DNA of 64,000 nt, from assembly GCA_047974565.1 (NCBI GenBank), contig JBKECN010000014.1, positions 1 through 64,000 on the forward strand, read 5' to 3'. How positions within the stretch are numbered: the stretch's first letter is position 1; each line of letters begins with the position of its first letter. The translations under genes and the position numbers were made by a program. This stretch comes from JBDIAG01 sp047974565. Its GTDB lineage: Bacteria; Actinomycetota; Actinomycetes; Actinomycetales; CAWJMD01. Of the stretch, positions 25,211 through 33,882 are shown piece by piece. The notes beneath the pieces were generated by a model. The model ran no database searches. It was not told the origin of the DNA and was given only the letters and a program-made list of their open reading frames with translations.

Positions 25211-26851
25211 TCAGGTGAAGGTGAAGCCGGCGTATCCCGACCGCACGCACTCGTCCAAGCTGTCCTGGTACCCGGTGATGCCTCCGGCATAGGGCATGAA
25301 GATCTGGGTCTTCCCGGCGATATTGGCTCCGCGGTACCAGGAGCCGGAGTCGCCGTTGGGCCACAGGGTCATGTTCGCGATGTCCTCCACGGCCTGCACC
25401 CATTCGTCCTGGGCCTGTGGCTGAGCCTCAATGGTCCGGTGAGCATGAGAGCGCATGTGCACGAGCAGGTCTGCTATCCACCCGACGTGCTGATCGATGG
25501 CGGTGACCATGTTGGACAGCACCGAGGGGCTACCCGCATTGGCGACCGGGATCATGTTGGGGAAGCCGGCCACGCCGAGCCCGAGGTGGGTCTTCGGGCC
25601 GTGGTCCCAGGCATCTGCCAGCCTGCGACCGCCGACGCCTCGGATGTCGATCCGGTCGAAGGAGCCGGTGAAGGCATCGAAGCCGGTGGCCAAGGCGACC
25701 GCGTCGAGTGGGATCTCCTCGCCGGTGGTCAGCCGGACGGCATGGGCGGTGAAGGTCTCGATCGGGGTCTCCCGTACGTCCACCAGTCGTACGTTGTCCC
25801 GGTTGAAGGTCTCGTAGAACCGGGTGGCGATGACCGGCCGCTTGGCGCCCAGCGGGTAGCCTGCCGGCTTGAGCCGGCGGGCCACGTCCGGGTCGTCGAC
25901 GATCTCGTCGATCTTGCTGCGGACGAAGTCGCAGACCGCGTCGTTGGCCCGCTGGTCCACCATGAGGTCCTGGTAGGCCCCCAGGAAGCCGACACCACCG
26001 ATGTCCCAACGGGTCTGGAACTCGTGCTGGCGCTCAGAGTCATCGACGTCGAAGGCATTCTTGGGGTTGTCGTCGCGCACCACCCCGGCCAGAGACTGTC
26101 GGTTGGCCTTGCGACGGGCCGGGTAGGCGGCCTTGATCCGATCCAGTTCCTCCACCGGAACCGGGCGGTTTCCGGCCGGGATGACGAAGTTGGGGGTTCG
26201 CTGGACCGCGATCAACTGACCGACCCGAGGGGCGATCGCTGGAATCAACTGGGCCCCGGAGGATCCGGTGCCCACTGCCAGCACGGTCTGACCGGAGAAG
26301 TCCACCGGCTCGTGCGGCCAGTCGCTGGTGCGATACATCGGGCCGGCGAAGTTGTCCAGGCCGGGCAGGTCGACGTCCTTGGGCGTGGACAGGCAGCCGA
26401 TCGCCATGATGAGGAACTGCGCGTCGAACTGCTCGTCGCCGTCGGTTCGCACCCGCCACCGTCCGGCGGTCTCGTCGAAGTCTGCTCCGGTGACTGTGGT
26501 GGAGAAGCGGATCAGTTCCCGCAGGTCGAACCGTTCGCTGACGTGGGTCAGGTAGGCGAGGATGTCGGCCTGGTCGGGATAGCGCTGGGTCCACACCCAT
26601 TCCTGCTGCAGGTCGTCGTCGAAACCGAAGGAGTAGTCGACGCTTTCGACGTCGCAGCGGGCCCCCGGGTACCTATTCCAGTACCAGGTGCCGCCCACCT
26701 CGGGGGCCTGTTCGCAGGCGGCGACGGTGAAGCCGAGGCCACGCAAGGTCCACAGCAGTTGCAGTCCGGAGAAGCCGGCACCGACGATGAGCGCGTCGAC
26801 CGTGGTGACTGCGGTCTCGGTGCCCGACGCGGCGGCCTCGGTGGCGGTCAC
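25211..26851 (-). CDS. Flavin-containing monooxygenase, Baeyer-Villiger type, with altered fingerprint
   Basis: The 546-residue protein has the first FAD motif GAGFSG (24-29), EVGGTWYWNRYPGARCDVES near 51-70 as in cyclohexanone-monooxygenase-type enzymes, and a second motif VGTGSSGAQLIP near 192. The Baeyer-Villiger fingerprint F-x-G-x-x-x-H-x-x-x-W-P is present at 168-179, but the His is Arg174 (FAGPMYRTSDWP). The family inserts oxygen next to a ketone with NADPH and FAD. The ATG overlaps the stop of the esterase gene (ATGA). Monooxygenase followed by esterase is the known arrangement for ketone to ester to alcohol plus acid. Confidence 0.82.
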   Translation of the reverse strand: MTATEAAASGTETAVTTVDALIVGAGFSGLQLLWTLRGLGFTVAACEQAPEVGGTWYWNRYPGARCDVESVDYSFGFDDDLQQEWVWTQRYPDQADILAYLTHVSERFDLRELIRFSTTVTGADFDETAGRWRVRTDGDEQFDAQFLIMAIGCLSTPKDVDLPGLDNFAGPMYRTSDWPHEPVDFSGQTVLAVGTGSSGAQLIPAIAPRVGQLIAVQRTPNFVIPAGNRPVPVEELDRIKAAYPARRKANRQSLAGVVRDDNPKNAFDVDDSERQHEFQTRWDIGGVGFLGAYQDLMVDQRANDAVCDFVRSKIDEIVDDPDVARRLKPAGYPLGAKRPVIATRFYETFNRDNVRLVDVRETPIETFTAHAVRLTTGEEIPLDAVALATGFDAFTGSFDRIDIRGVGGRRLADAWDHGPKTHLGLGVAGFPNMIPVANAGSPSVLSNMVTAIDQHVGWIADLLVHMRSHAHRTIEAQPQAQDEWVQAVEDIANMTLWPNGDSGSWYRGANIAGKTQIFMPYAGGITGYQDSLDECVRSGYAGFTFT

Positions 26852-27774
26852 GATGTGCTCCGAGCGAGTTGGTCGCGCAGATGGTCGGTGACGAAGGCGA
26901 TGCCGGCGTCGCTTCCCGGCAGCACGTTCACCATGGTGAAGAAGCCGTGGCTCTGCCCGGCGAACCGACGGAAGTTCACCTCGACACCGGCGGCCTCGAG
27001 CTTACGAGCCAGCGCCTCACCCTCGTCGCGCAGCGGGTCGTGCTCGGCGGTGGCCACCAGCGCGGGGACCTGCCCGGACACGTTCTCGGCCCGCAACGGG
27101 GAGATGTCCGGGTGCTCGGCGGATGCGCCGTCGGAGACATAGAAGCCGAAGAAGTACTCCATCGCCTCCTTGGTCAGCAGGCCCTGGTTCTCGGGGTCCA
27201 GGTAGGAACCGGTGGTGAAGTCGCAGTCGGCGACCGGGTAGACGAGCAGTTGGGTGAGCAGCTCCGGGGCGCCCTGCTCGGCTGCTCGCCGGGCCATCAC
27301 CGCGGTGAGGTTGCCGCCGGCGCTGTCGCCACCGATGGCCAGCGGCAACTTCTTGCCGACGAGTTCCTCGACGTGGTCGGCCACCCAGGTGAGCGCCTCC
27401 CAGGCGTCGTCCACGGCGGCCGGATAGGGATGCTCGGGCGCCAGCCGGTAGTCGACCAGGACCACTGCGAAGTGCGCGGCGTTGGCGAGTTTGCGTGCCA
27501 GGGTGTCGAATTCGTCGATCGCGCCGATCACCCAGCCACCGCCGTGGTAGTAGACCAGCACTCCCTCCAGTTCTCCGGCCGGCACGATCAGCCGACACGG
27601 CACCGAGCCGGCAGTGAACTCGCGCGAGAGCGAGACCTCGGGACCTTCGCCGTACATCTCCCGCAGTGCCTTACCGAACCCACGAGCCTCTTCGGGGGTC
27701 ATCTCATGCAAGGGCGGTCCGCCCTGTTCAGCCATCGCGGCGAAGAGCGCAGCCGTTGCCTCGTCGAGCGCCAT
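26848..27774 (-). CDS. Alpha/beta hydrolase, hormone-sensitive-lipase-type esterase
   Basis: This 308-residue hydrolase has the oxyanion motif YYHGGGWVIG near residue 75, the nucleophile GGDSAGGN near 149, catalytic Asp in TAEHDPLRDE and His in GQSHGFFTM. These are the signs of family IV (HSL) esterases. It is the first gene of the unit and is translationally coupled to the monooxygenase, which suggests it hydrolyses the ester that enzyme makes. No signal peptide is seen, so it acts in the cytoplasm. Confidence 0.88.
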   Translation of the reverse strand: MALDEATAALFAAMAEQGGPPLHEMTPEEARGFGKALREMYGEGPEVSLSREFTAGSVPCRLIVPAGELEGVLVYYHGGGWVIGAIDEFDTLARKLANAAHFAVVLVDYRLAPEHPYPAAVDDAWEALTWVADHVEELVGKKLPLAIGGDSAGGNLTAVMARRAAEQGAPELLTQLLVYPVADCDFTTGSYLDPENQGLLTKEAMEYFFGFYVSDGASAEHPDISPLRAENVSGQVPALVATAEHDPLRDEGEALARKLEAAGVEVNFRRFAGQSHGFFTMVNVLPGSDAGIAFVTDHLRDQLARSTS

Positions 27775-28131
27775 CTCATCTCCTTGCTAGATCTGTATCG
27801 AGGTTCCCTATCTCACAACGTTTTTCGCCGGACCGGCGGGGTAGCCTGACTCGTCGAGGTCGTCCCACGACTTTCCTGCGCTGGCCGGCGTCGTGCCTGG
27901 CCGGGATCGTGCCCGGCGCTCACCCTGATCGACGATCGCCGGTCGCCGACCCGAGAGGCATCCCAGGTCGTTCCGATGCGGGGCGGCGCCCACAGGTCGC
28001 AAGAACTGCATCGACTCGAACCATGCGGGCGCCACGTGCCAGGCGCTCATCTGCCGCGCCGGGCCGGTCACGACCGTGAGCGCGGCCGACCCGATCCGAT
28101 CACCCGGCAGGTCGGCCGACTCAGGCCTGGC
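27775..28131. other. Intergenic region, no gene seen
   Basis: This 357-bp gap separates the esterase start from the stop of the next minus-strand gene. Only short uninformative frames occur. The esterase-operon promoter should lie in 27775-27860, where there is a modest A/T-rich patch (CACAACGTTTTTCG). Confidence 0.4.
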
Positions 28132-29580
28132 TCAGGCGTACTGGATGAGCTTGGTCTCCAGGTAGGCGCCGAGCCCTTCGATGTTGCCTTCGCGGCCGAG
28201 GCCGGACTGCTTGTACCCGCCGAACGGCTGCACGACGCACATGCCCCACGAGTTCACCGAGATCTGCCCGGTCCGGATGCGACGGGCCACCGACTCGGCA
28301 AGCTCGGCGTCCGAGGCGTACACCGCACCCGACAGGCCGTACTCGGTGCCATTGGCGATCTCCACGGCCTCGTCGATGGAGTCGAACGGGATGACGCACA
28401 CCACCGGTCCGAAGATCTCCTCCTGGGCGATCCGCATGTCGGGCTTGACGTCCGCGAACAGGGTCGGCTGGACGTACCAGCCCTTGTCCAGGCCTTCGGG
28501 CCGCTTGCCCCCGGTGACCAACTGGGCCCCCTCGTCGAGGCCGATCCGGATGTAGTTCTCCACCCGGTCGCGCTGGCGCTCGGCGGCCAGCGGACCGAGC
28601 ACGGTGTCCGGCTCGGTCGGGTCGCCGACCACGACGCTCTCGTACATGGCGGTGAGCGCCTCGACGAGTTCCTGCTGGCGCTCGCGGGGCACCAGGATGC
28701 GGGTCAGAGCCGCGCACACCTGACCGGAGCTGATGATGCCGGCGAATCCGAGACTGGGGATGACCTGGTCCAGCGGAATGTCGTCGAGGATGATCCCGGC
28801 CGACTTGCCGCCCAGTTCCAGGGTGACCCGGGCGATCCGGTCGCCACAGATGCTCATGATCCGCTTGCCCGCGGCGGTGCTGCCGGTGAACGCGACCTTG
28901 TCGACGTCCGGGTGGCTGACCAGGTACTCCCCCACCTCGCGACCCGCCGGCAGCAGGCTGACCACGCCCTCGGGCAGGTTCGCCGCCTCAAGTGCCTCGG
29001 CCAGCATCATCATGCTCACCGGGCCCTCCGGAGCCGGCTTGAGGACGACGGTGCACCCTGCGGCCAGGGCGGGGCCGATCTTGAGCGAACCCGTCGCCAC
29101 CGGACCGTTCCACGGGATGATCGTGGCCACCACACCCACCGGCTCGCGCACCAGCGTGCCATGACCGTCGGCCCAGGTGCGTTCCTCCTCGAAGGTGAAG
29201 CGCTCATGCAGGGTGGCCGCGTCCTCCCACATCTTGATCGCGTTCTGGTGGAAGGCCTGGCTGACACCCGCGGGGGCGCCGATCTCGGCGGTGAAGGCCT
29301 CGGCCATCGCGTCGAAGCGCTTGGCCACCTCGTCCTGGACGCGCCGCAGCGCCTCGGCCCGTTCGGCCGGTGTCATCCGCGGCCAGGGCCCCTCGTCGAA
29401 GGCCTTGCGGGCGGCGGCCACCGCCGCGTCCATGTCGGCTTCCTTGGCTTCCGGGACGGTGGCCAGAACCTTCTCGTTGACCGGAGAGATCACCTCGATC
29501 TTGGCGTCGGAGGAGGGCGTCACCCAGTGCCCACCGATGAAGAGCTTGTCGTAGCTGGGAAGAGATTCTGGTACCGGCAT
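28132..29580 (-). CDS. Aldehyde dehydrogenase family protein (second copy)
   Basis: The protein has 482 residues. It shows IIPWNGPVATGSLKIGPALAAGCTVVLKPAPEGP, FTGSTAAGKRIM near 225, LELGGKSAGIIL near 247 and SSGQVCAALTR with the nucleophilic Cys near 283. It differs from the copy at 21.4 kb in sequence, so it is not a recent duplication. It converts an aldehyde to a carboxylic acid with NAD(P)+. It appears to be transcribed on its own from a promoter in 29.6-29.8 kb. Confidence 0.9.
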   Translation of the reverse strand: MPVPESLPSYDKLFIGGHWVTPSSDAKIEVISPVNEKVLATVPEAKEADMDAAVAAARKAFDEGPWPRMTPAERAEALRRVQDEVAKRFDAMAEAFTAEIGAPAGVSQAFHQNAIKMWEDAATLHERFTFEEERTWADGHGTLVREPVGVVATIIPWNGPVATGSLKIGPALAAGCTVVLKPAPEGPVSMMMLAEALEAANLPEGVVSLLPAGREVGEYLVSHPDVDKVAFTGSTAAGKRIMSICGDRIARVTLELGGKSAGIILDDIPLDQVIPSLGFAGIISSGQVCAALTRILVPRERQQELVEALTAMYESVVVGDPTEPDTVLGPLAAERQRDRVENYIRIGLDEGAQLVTGGKRPEGLDKGWYVQPTLFADVKPDMRIAQEEIFGPVVCVIPFDSIDEAVEIANGTEYGLSGAVYASDAELAESVARRIRTGQISVNSWGMCVVQPFGGYKQSGLGREGNIEGLGAYLETKLIQYA

Positions 29581-29714
29581 CTTCTGTCTCCGTTGACTGC
29601 TCGCAGCGAAAAGTGTGGCGAACGAGAGCCCGGCAACGACCCCCTCGACCGCCTTCGGCCAAGTCCGTCCGCGTACTCGCTCTCGTACTTCAGAGCCTGC
29701 CTTGTGGACGTCCT

Positions 29715-29760
29715 CCTGTCAATAATCTCTGCATATGATTTTCAGAATCTTCCGATTCGG
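29715..29760 (-). promoter_or_regulatory. AT-rich promoter/operator region upstream of ALDH
   Basis: The 306-bp gap 29581-29886 holds no gene. Its only A/T-rich part is CAATAATCTCTGCATATGATTTTCAGAATC (plus strand). In gene direction it reads CTGAAAATCATATGCAGAGATTATTG, resembling the CTGAT islands seen at three other operons. A promoter with regulator site is likely. Confidence 0.35.
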
Positions 29761-29886
29761 TGAGCACGACGGAGCTGCTGGTCGCGCCCTTGGCTAGCGC
29801 CGGCACCAAGCCTGAGCGAGCCCTGCGCTCAGGCTCCGGAACGCTGAACCGAGCGGACGTTTCCCCAGCGCGCCGACCCGGCGCCC

Positions 29887-30675
29887 TCACTTGCGGCTGC
29901 GGAACCGCTGAACCGCCTCAGCATGCTCCGGGGTGCCGAAGAGCAGCGCGATCGCTTCCACGGATTCGTCGAAGCCGATGTGGGTGCCGCGGTTGAGGAA
30001 GGCCTTGCCCACGCGTACCGCCAGGCTGGGCTGGGCGGCGATCTGCGCGGCGAGGTCGAGAGCGGACTCCACGAGTTCGCCATCCGGATGCACCTGGGCG
30101 GCCAGACCGATCTCGCGAGCCCGATCCGGGCCGATCTCCAGTCCGCTCAGGGCCAGCAGGCGGGTCCAGGCCGGCCCGATCACGTCTGGGCCGCGGACGA
30201 TCCCGAAGCCCGGCGACAGGCCGACGGTGACCTCCTTGAAGGCGAACCGAGCCGCCTGCCCGGCCAGCACGATGTCGCACGCCAAAGCGAGTTCGGTGCC
30301 GCCTCCGAAGGCCACCCCGTTCACCGCCGCGATCACCGGGACGGGACATCGCTCGACGCTGTGGAAGGCGTCGTAGACCACGCGCAGGTGTGGGCGGACC
30401 GCGCTGGTGCGCCCGGCGAGGCCGGCGAACATGTCGATGTCACCACCGGCCGAGAAGGCACGTCCCGCGCCGGTCAGGACGATCGCCCGGGTCTCGTCCA
30501 GGCCCTCATCGCCCTCCTGGCCCAACTGCTGCATGAGCGCGATCAACCCGGCGAAGAAGCGCTGATCCATGGCGTTGAGCTTGTCGGGACGGTTCAGCCG
30601 CACCAGAGCCACCGCCGGACGCGGCCAGGTGACCTCGAACCTGTCCTGCCAGGACTCGCCGCCGGCCCCGGTCAC
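29887..30675 (-). CDS. Enoyl-CoA hydratase/isomerase (crotonase) family protein
   Basis: The 262-residue crotonase has ALVRLNRPDKLNAMD, LTGAGRAFSAGGDIDMF (oxyanion hole) and AAVNGVAFGGGTELALACDIVLA, then FKEVTVGLSPGFG. Start is GTG and overlaps the stop of the acyl-CoA synthetase (GTGA). The Glu pair expected for a classical hydratase is not obviously complete, so isomerase or dehalogenase-type chemistry is possible. It is the last gene of the 36.4-29.9 kb operon. Confidence 0.85.
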   Translation of the reverse strand: MTGAGGESWQDRFEVTWPRPAVALVRLNRPDKLNAMDQRFFAGLIALMQQLGQEGDEGLDETRAIVLTGAGRAFSAGGDIDMFAGLAGRTSAVRPHLRVVYDAFHSVERCPVPVIAAVNGVAFGGGTELALACDIVLAGQAARFAFKEVTVGLSPGFGIVRGPDVIGPAWTRLLALSGLEIGPDRAREIGLAAQVHPDGELVESALDLAAQIAAQPSLAVRVGKAFLNRGTHIGFDESVEAIALLFGTPEHAEAVQRFRSRK

Positions 30676-32345
30676 GAGGGCTCCGCCCGAGACTCAGCCG
30701 AGGGCACGACCGGCGAACCTGACTCAGAGCCGACCGGTGAACGCGGCGCGGGCGCGCCCGAACCGCGGTCGAAACAGCCAGGAACGATCCCCTCCTCGCG
30801 CAGCAGATACTTGCGAACCCGCTGGCTCGGCGTCTTCGGCAACTCGTCCAGCACCCGCACGAAGCGTGGGACGGCGAAGGGGGTGAGCGTGAGCCGGCAA
30901 TGCTCGATGAGGACGGCGGGATCGACCGTCGCGTCGTCGGCCGGCACCACCGCGAGCATCACCTCCTCCTCGGACAGTTCCGAGGGCACCCCGTACGCGG
31001 CTGCCTCTGCGACGGCGGGGAAGGTCAATGCCACCCGTTCCACCTCCCACGTGGAGATGTTCTCGCCGCGACGGCGCACGGTGTCCTTCATCCGGTCGAG
31101 GAAGGTCAGGAAGCCGTCCGGGTCGAGCCGGCCCCGGTCCCCGGTGTGGAACCACAGGTTTCGCCAGCTGGCCACGGTTTCGGCGGGCATCGCGTGATAC
31201 CCGTCGAACATCCACCCGGGCCGCTTGGAGCGCACGACGATCTCCCCCGCCGTGCCGGTCGGCACGGGCTGGTCGTGCTGATCCACGATCGCCACCTGAT
31301 AGTTGGCGGACTCGGTCCCCGCGGTGCCGATTCGCCGACGCTCCGGCGGCATGTCGGTGACGATGGAAACCTCTGTGCTGCCGTAAATCTCGGTGAGCGT
31401 GACCCCGAAGCGTTTCTCGAAGGCGGTGAAGATCTCCGCCGGGCACGGGGCCCCGAAGCCCACCCGAACCGGATTGAGGTGGTCGTCGTCTCGAGGGGGC
31501 AACTGGTAGAGGATGCCGAGCATCGCGCCCTGGTAGTTGAAGGCGGTGATCTGATGCTCGCGACAGATCTGCCAGAAGCGCGAGGCCGAGAACCGCCGGT
31601 GCAGGACCAGGTCGGCGCCTGCCTCGATGGCCGCCATCACGCTGCAGAACCGGGCGTTGCTGTGAAAGAGCGGGAACACGCTGAACAGCCGGTCCTGCTC
31701 GGTGTACCCCATCAGGGACACGGTGTGCCTGGCCAGGTTGACGTTCGCCCGGTGGCTGAGCACCGCGCCCTTCGGCGGGCCGGTCGTGCCGGACGTGTAC
31801 AGGATCACCGAGGGGTCCTCGGGCCTGGGCCCGACCCCGTACCCGGCGTCGGTGAACAACGCGGCCAGGTCGATCACCTGCACCTGCCCCGCGTCCGGCG
31901 AACTCCCTTCCTCGCCGCCCCGGTCGTCCGCTTCGCCGGCCGGGCTCGACACGATGAGATGGTCCAGGCCGCTCGGCCGCACCCGCAGCACACGCTCGAC
32001 CAGGTCCGCGTCACACACGACGGTGCGCGCTCCGCTGTGCTGGAGGTAATACCCCAGCAGCGCCTCGCCGCTGTCGACGTTGATCGGCACCTCGACCAGC
32101 CCGGCCCGGGCCAGGGCGAACCAGACCTGCAGAGCCGGCACGCTGGCCCGCATCAGCACGCACACCCGCTCGCCGGGGCGCAGACCCAGGCCTGCCAATC
32201 CCCCGGCGAGCTGGCGGGAGTCCTGCGCCAACTCAACACTGGTGTAGTCCATGTCGTCGACGAGCAGGGTGCTGACCCGACCGCGCCGACCGGCTTGCTC
32301 CACCGCTTCGTCCAGCCATGTGCCGAGCGTGCTACTCACCGCCAC
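30672..32345 (-). CDS. AMP-dependent acyl-CoA synthetase / ligase
   Basis: This is a 557-residue ANL enzyme with a GTG start. Motifs are ILYTSGTTGPPKGAVLSH near 185, EIYGSTEVSIV near 320, LWFHTGDRGRLD near 398 and DRMKDTVRRRGENISTWEVE near 417. It resembles the enzyme at 8.5 kb in the R-R-R-G-E-N-I-S hinge, which suggests the same subgroup (related to crotonobetaine/carnitine CoA ligases). It activates an unidentified acid to a CoA ester. The C-terminal 30 residues are Ser/Gly-rich and variable. Confidence 0.9.
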   Translation of the reverse strand: MAVSSTLGTWLDEAVEQAGRRGRVSTLLVDDMDYTSVELAQDSRQLAGGLAGLGLRPGERVCVLMRASVPALQVWFALARAGLVEVPINVDSGEALLGYYLQHSGARTVVCDADLVERVLRVRPSGLDHLIVSSPAGEADDRGGEEGSSPDAGQVQVIDLAALFTDAGYGVGPRPEDPSVILYTSGTTGPPKGAVLSHRANVNLARHTVSLMGYTEQDRLFSVFPLFHSNARFCSVMAAIEAGADLVLHRRFSASRFWQICREHQITAFNYQGAMLGILYQLPPRDDDHLNPVRVGFGAPCPAEIFTAFEKRFGVTLTEIYGSTEVSIVTDMPPERRRIGTAGTESANYQVAIVDQHDQPVPTGTAGEIVVRSKRPGWMFDGYHAMPAETVASWRNLWFHTGDRGRLDPDGFLTFLDRMKDTVRRRGENISTWEVERVALTFPAVAEAAAYGVPSELSEEEVMLAVVPADDATVDPAVLIEHCRLTLTPFAVPRFVRVLDELPKTPSQRVRKYLLREEGIVPGCFDRGSGAPAPRSPVGSESGSPVVPSAESRAEPS

Positions 32346-32352
32346 ACCCCTG

Positions 32353-32937
32353 TCACTCCCGTTCGATCGGCCACGTGGGCAGGCCCTCGGGATAGTCGGC
32401 CGGGCCGGCTTCGGTTCGCGGCCAACGCATCCGCAGCGGCCCGCTCAGGGCACTGGCCACCTCGTCGGCGGGCACGGCGTACATGAAGGTGATGGAGCGC
32501 CTGGCGAACTTCCACCGGGAGTCCACCAGGGCGTACTCGTCGTCGTACCGGTAGGCGGCCAGGACCGTGGTGCGGCCGGTGACCAACTCGGCGTGCCCGC
32601 CGGCCCAGCCGACGGCAGTGTCCGGCCCGGTCAGTTCCACCACGTGCGCGTCCAGCGTGTGCAGCGTGGTCCGGTAGGTGGCCATCGCCACCCGGTAGGC
32701 CTCGCGGACCTGCTCCGCGCCTTTCGCGGCCACCCCACGACGCTCGAAAACCCCATCGGGAGTGAACATCTCGACCACCGCGTCGAGATCACAGTCGTCC
32801 ACCGCGCGGGTGTAGAGCAGGGCCAAGTCGGCGATGGCCTGCCGGTGCCGCAATTGAGTCACGGCTGCGGTCAACGCTTCCAGATCACCCGGTGGCAACG
32901 GCGGCACCCGGGTGGCGTCGGTGAGAGCGGCCCACAT
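32353..32937 (-). CDS. SnoaL/NTF2-like protein
   Basis: The 194-residue protein starts at MWAALTDATR, whose ATG overlaps the stop of the thioesterase gene (ATGA). The core runs QAIADLALLYTRAVDDCDLDAVVEMFTPDGVFE, A-K-G-A-E-Q-V-R-E-A-Y and YRYDDEYALVDSRWKFARRSITFMY, typical of SnoaL-like proteins with an Asp-containing cavity. It may act as isomerase, hydratase or a binding protein. The C-terminal 35 residues are Pro-rich. Confidence 0.75.
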   Translation of the reverse strand: MWAALTDATRVPPLPPGDLEALTAAVTQLRHRQAIADLALLYTRAVDDCDLDAVVEMFTPDGVFERRGVAAKGAEQVREAYRVAMATYRTTLHTLDAHVVELTGPDTAVGWAGGHAELVTGRTTVLAAYRYDDEYALVDSRWKFARRSITFMYAVPADEVASALSGPLRMRWPRTEAGPADYPEGLPTWPIERE

Positions 32938-33365
32938 CAGACACTCACCTGCCGCACCGGGAGCGTGCCAAGCAGTTCGGCGAGACGGTCCGGCACCGGA
33001 GCCTTGGCCCACTCCGGAGTGCGGCAGGCGAAGGTCATCTGACCGGTGGTGATCGGCTGGTCGTCCCGGGTGAAACCGAACTCGATCCGGTACGAGGAGG
33101 TCGACATCCGCGCCAGCCCGGCCTGACAGGTCAACTCGTCGAAGACGGTGGCCGGCGCATGGTAATCACACCCGGAGGACACCCCTGCGATCAGCACGCC
33201 GAGGTCTTCGCGGATCTGACCGCTGCGCAGACCATGGCTGTACAGCCAACCGGTGTACGTGCGCTCCATCCACCGGTAGTAGATGTCGAAGTAGGCGATG
33301 CCCACCATGTCGCAGTCGCCGTACGAGAGCGAGAAACTCATTCTGCCCTCAGCGATGTCACTCAT
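32937..33365 (-). CDS. Acyl-CoA thioesterase, 4-hydroxybenzoyl-CoA thioesterase type (hotdog fold)
   Basis: The 142-residue protein has SLSYGDCDMVGIAYFDIYYRWMERT, the 4HBT signature in which the Asp after G acts in catalysis, followed by DYHAPATVFDELTCQ and SYRIEFGFTR. It hydrolyses an acyl- or aroyl-CoA. The start is fixed by GGGAGGACCG. It lies in the operon with a CoA synthetase and MaoC-type hydratase, so it may release CoA or correct dead-end thioesters. Confidence 0.82.
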   Translation of the reverse strand: MSDIAEGRMSFSLSYGDCDMVGIAYFDIYYRWMERTYTGWLYSHGLRSGQIREDLGVLIAGVSSGCDYHAPATVFDELTCQAGLARMSTSSYRIEFGFTRDDQPITTGQMTFACRTPEWAKAPVPDRLAELLGTLPVRQVSV

Positions 33366-33453
33366 CGGTCCTCCCGTCTCCACACATCAGATCGGCCGCC
33401 TCCCGAATGCGGCACCAGGCACGCCGCAGCATCGGTCGCCGCGACGGCAATAG

Positions 33454-33882
33454 TCACTCCGCCAGCAGCACGGTGGCCGTACCTCTCAGCACGTCGGCCC
33501 CGTCCTCGCGGCGCAGGTAGACATCGGCGTCGACCAGATGTCCACCCTCGTCCGGGCTCACCCCGGTGACCGTCCCACCGCTGACCAAGGCGTCCTCGGC
33601 GACCACGGTGCCGACGAAACGCACCCGGAACCTCCGCAACGCCTGATGACCTCCCGCCCAGTCGCTGAGCATGTTCATCACGTACGCCATGTTCAGCGGA
33701 CCCTGATTGATCGGCTTGTCACCCATACCGAGTTGCGCCACGGCAGCGGTGTCGAAGTGGATCGGGTTCGGGTCCGCCAGCAGAGCGGCCATCGTCTTCA
33801 TCTTCTCCGCGCTGACCGACTCCACCCGCCACACGGGCAGAGCGTCGCCCACCTCCGGGACCGACCGTGGTTGCGTGCTCAT
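33454..33882 (-). CDS. MaoC-type hydratase subunit
   Basis: This 142-residue hotdog protein starts at MSTQPRSVPEVGD, overlapping the stop of the preceding gene by one base (TGATG). It has M-A-A-L-L-A-D-P-N-P-I-H-F-D with the hydratase Asp/His pair and INQGPLNMAYVMNML. Together with the adjacent FAS1-like protein it matches the two-gene hydratases (ChsH1/ChsH2-type or HadAB-like) that act as heteromers on bulky enoyl-CoAs such as steroid side chains. Confidence 0.8.
   Translation of the reverse strand: MSTQPRSVPEVGDALPVWRVESVSAEKMKTMAALLADPNPIHFDTAAVAQLGMGDKPINQGPLNMAYVMNMLSDWAGGHQALRRFRVRFVGTVVAEDALVSGGTVTGVSPDEGGHLVDADVYLRREDGADVLRGTATVLLAE

Noticed and set aside
25149..25403. A small minus-strand frame at the end of the monooxygenase
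   Set aside because: It overlaps the true gene in another phase and has no family features.
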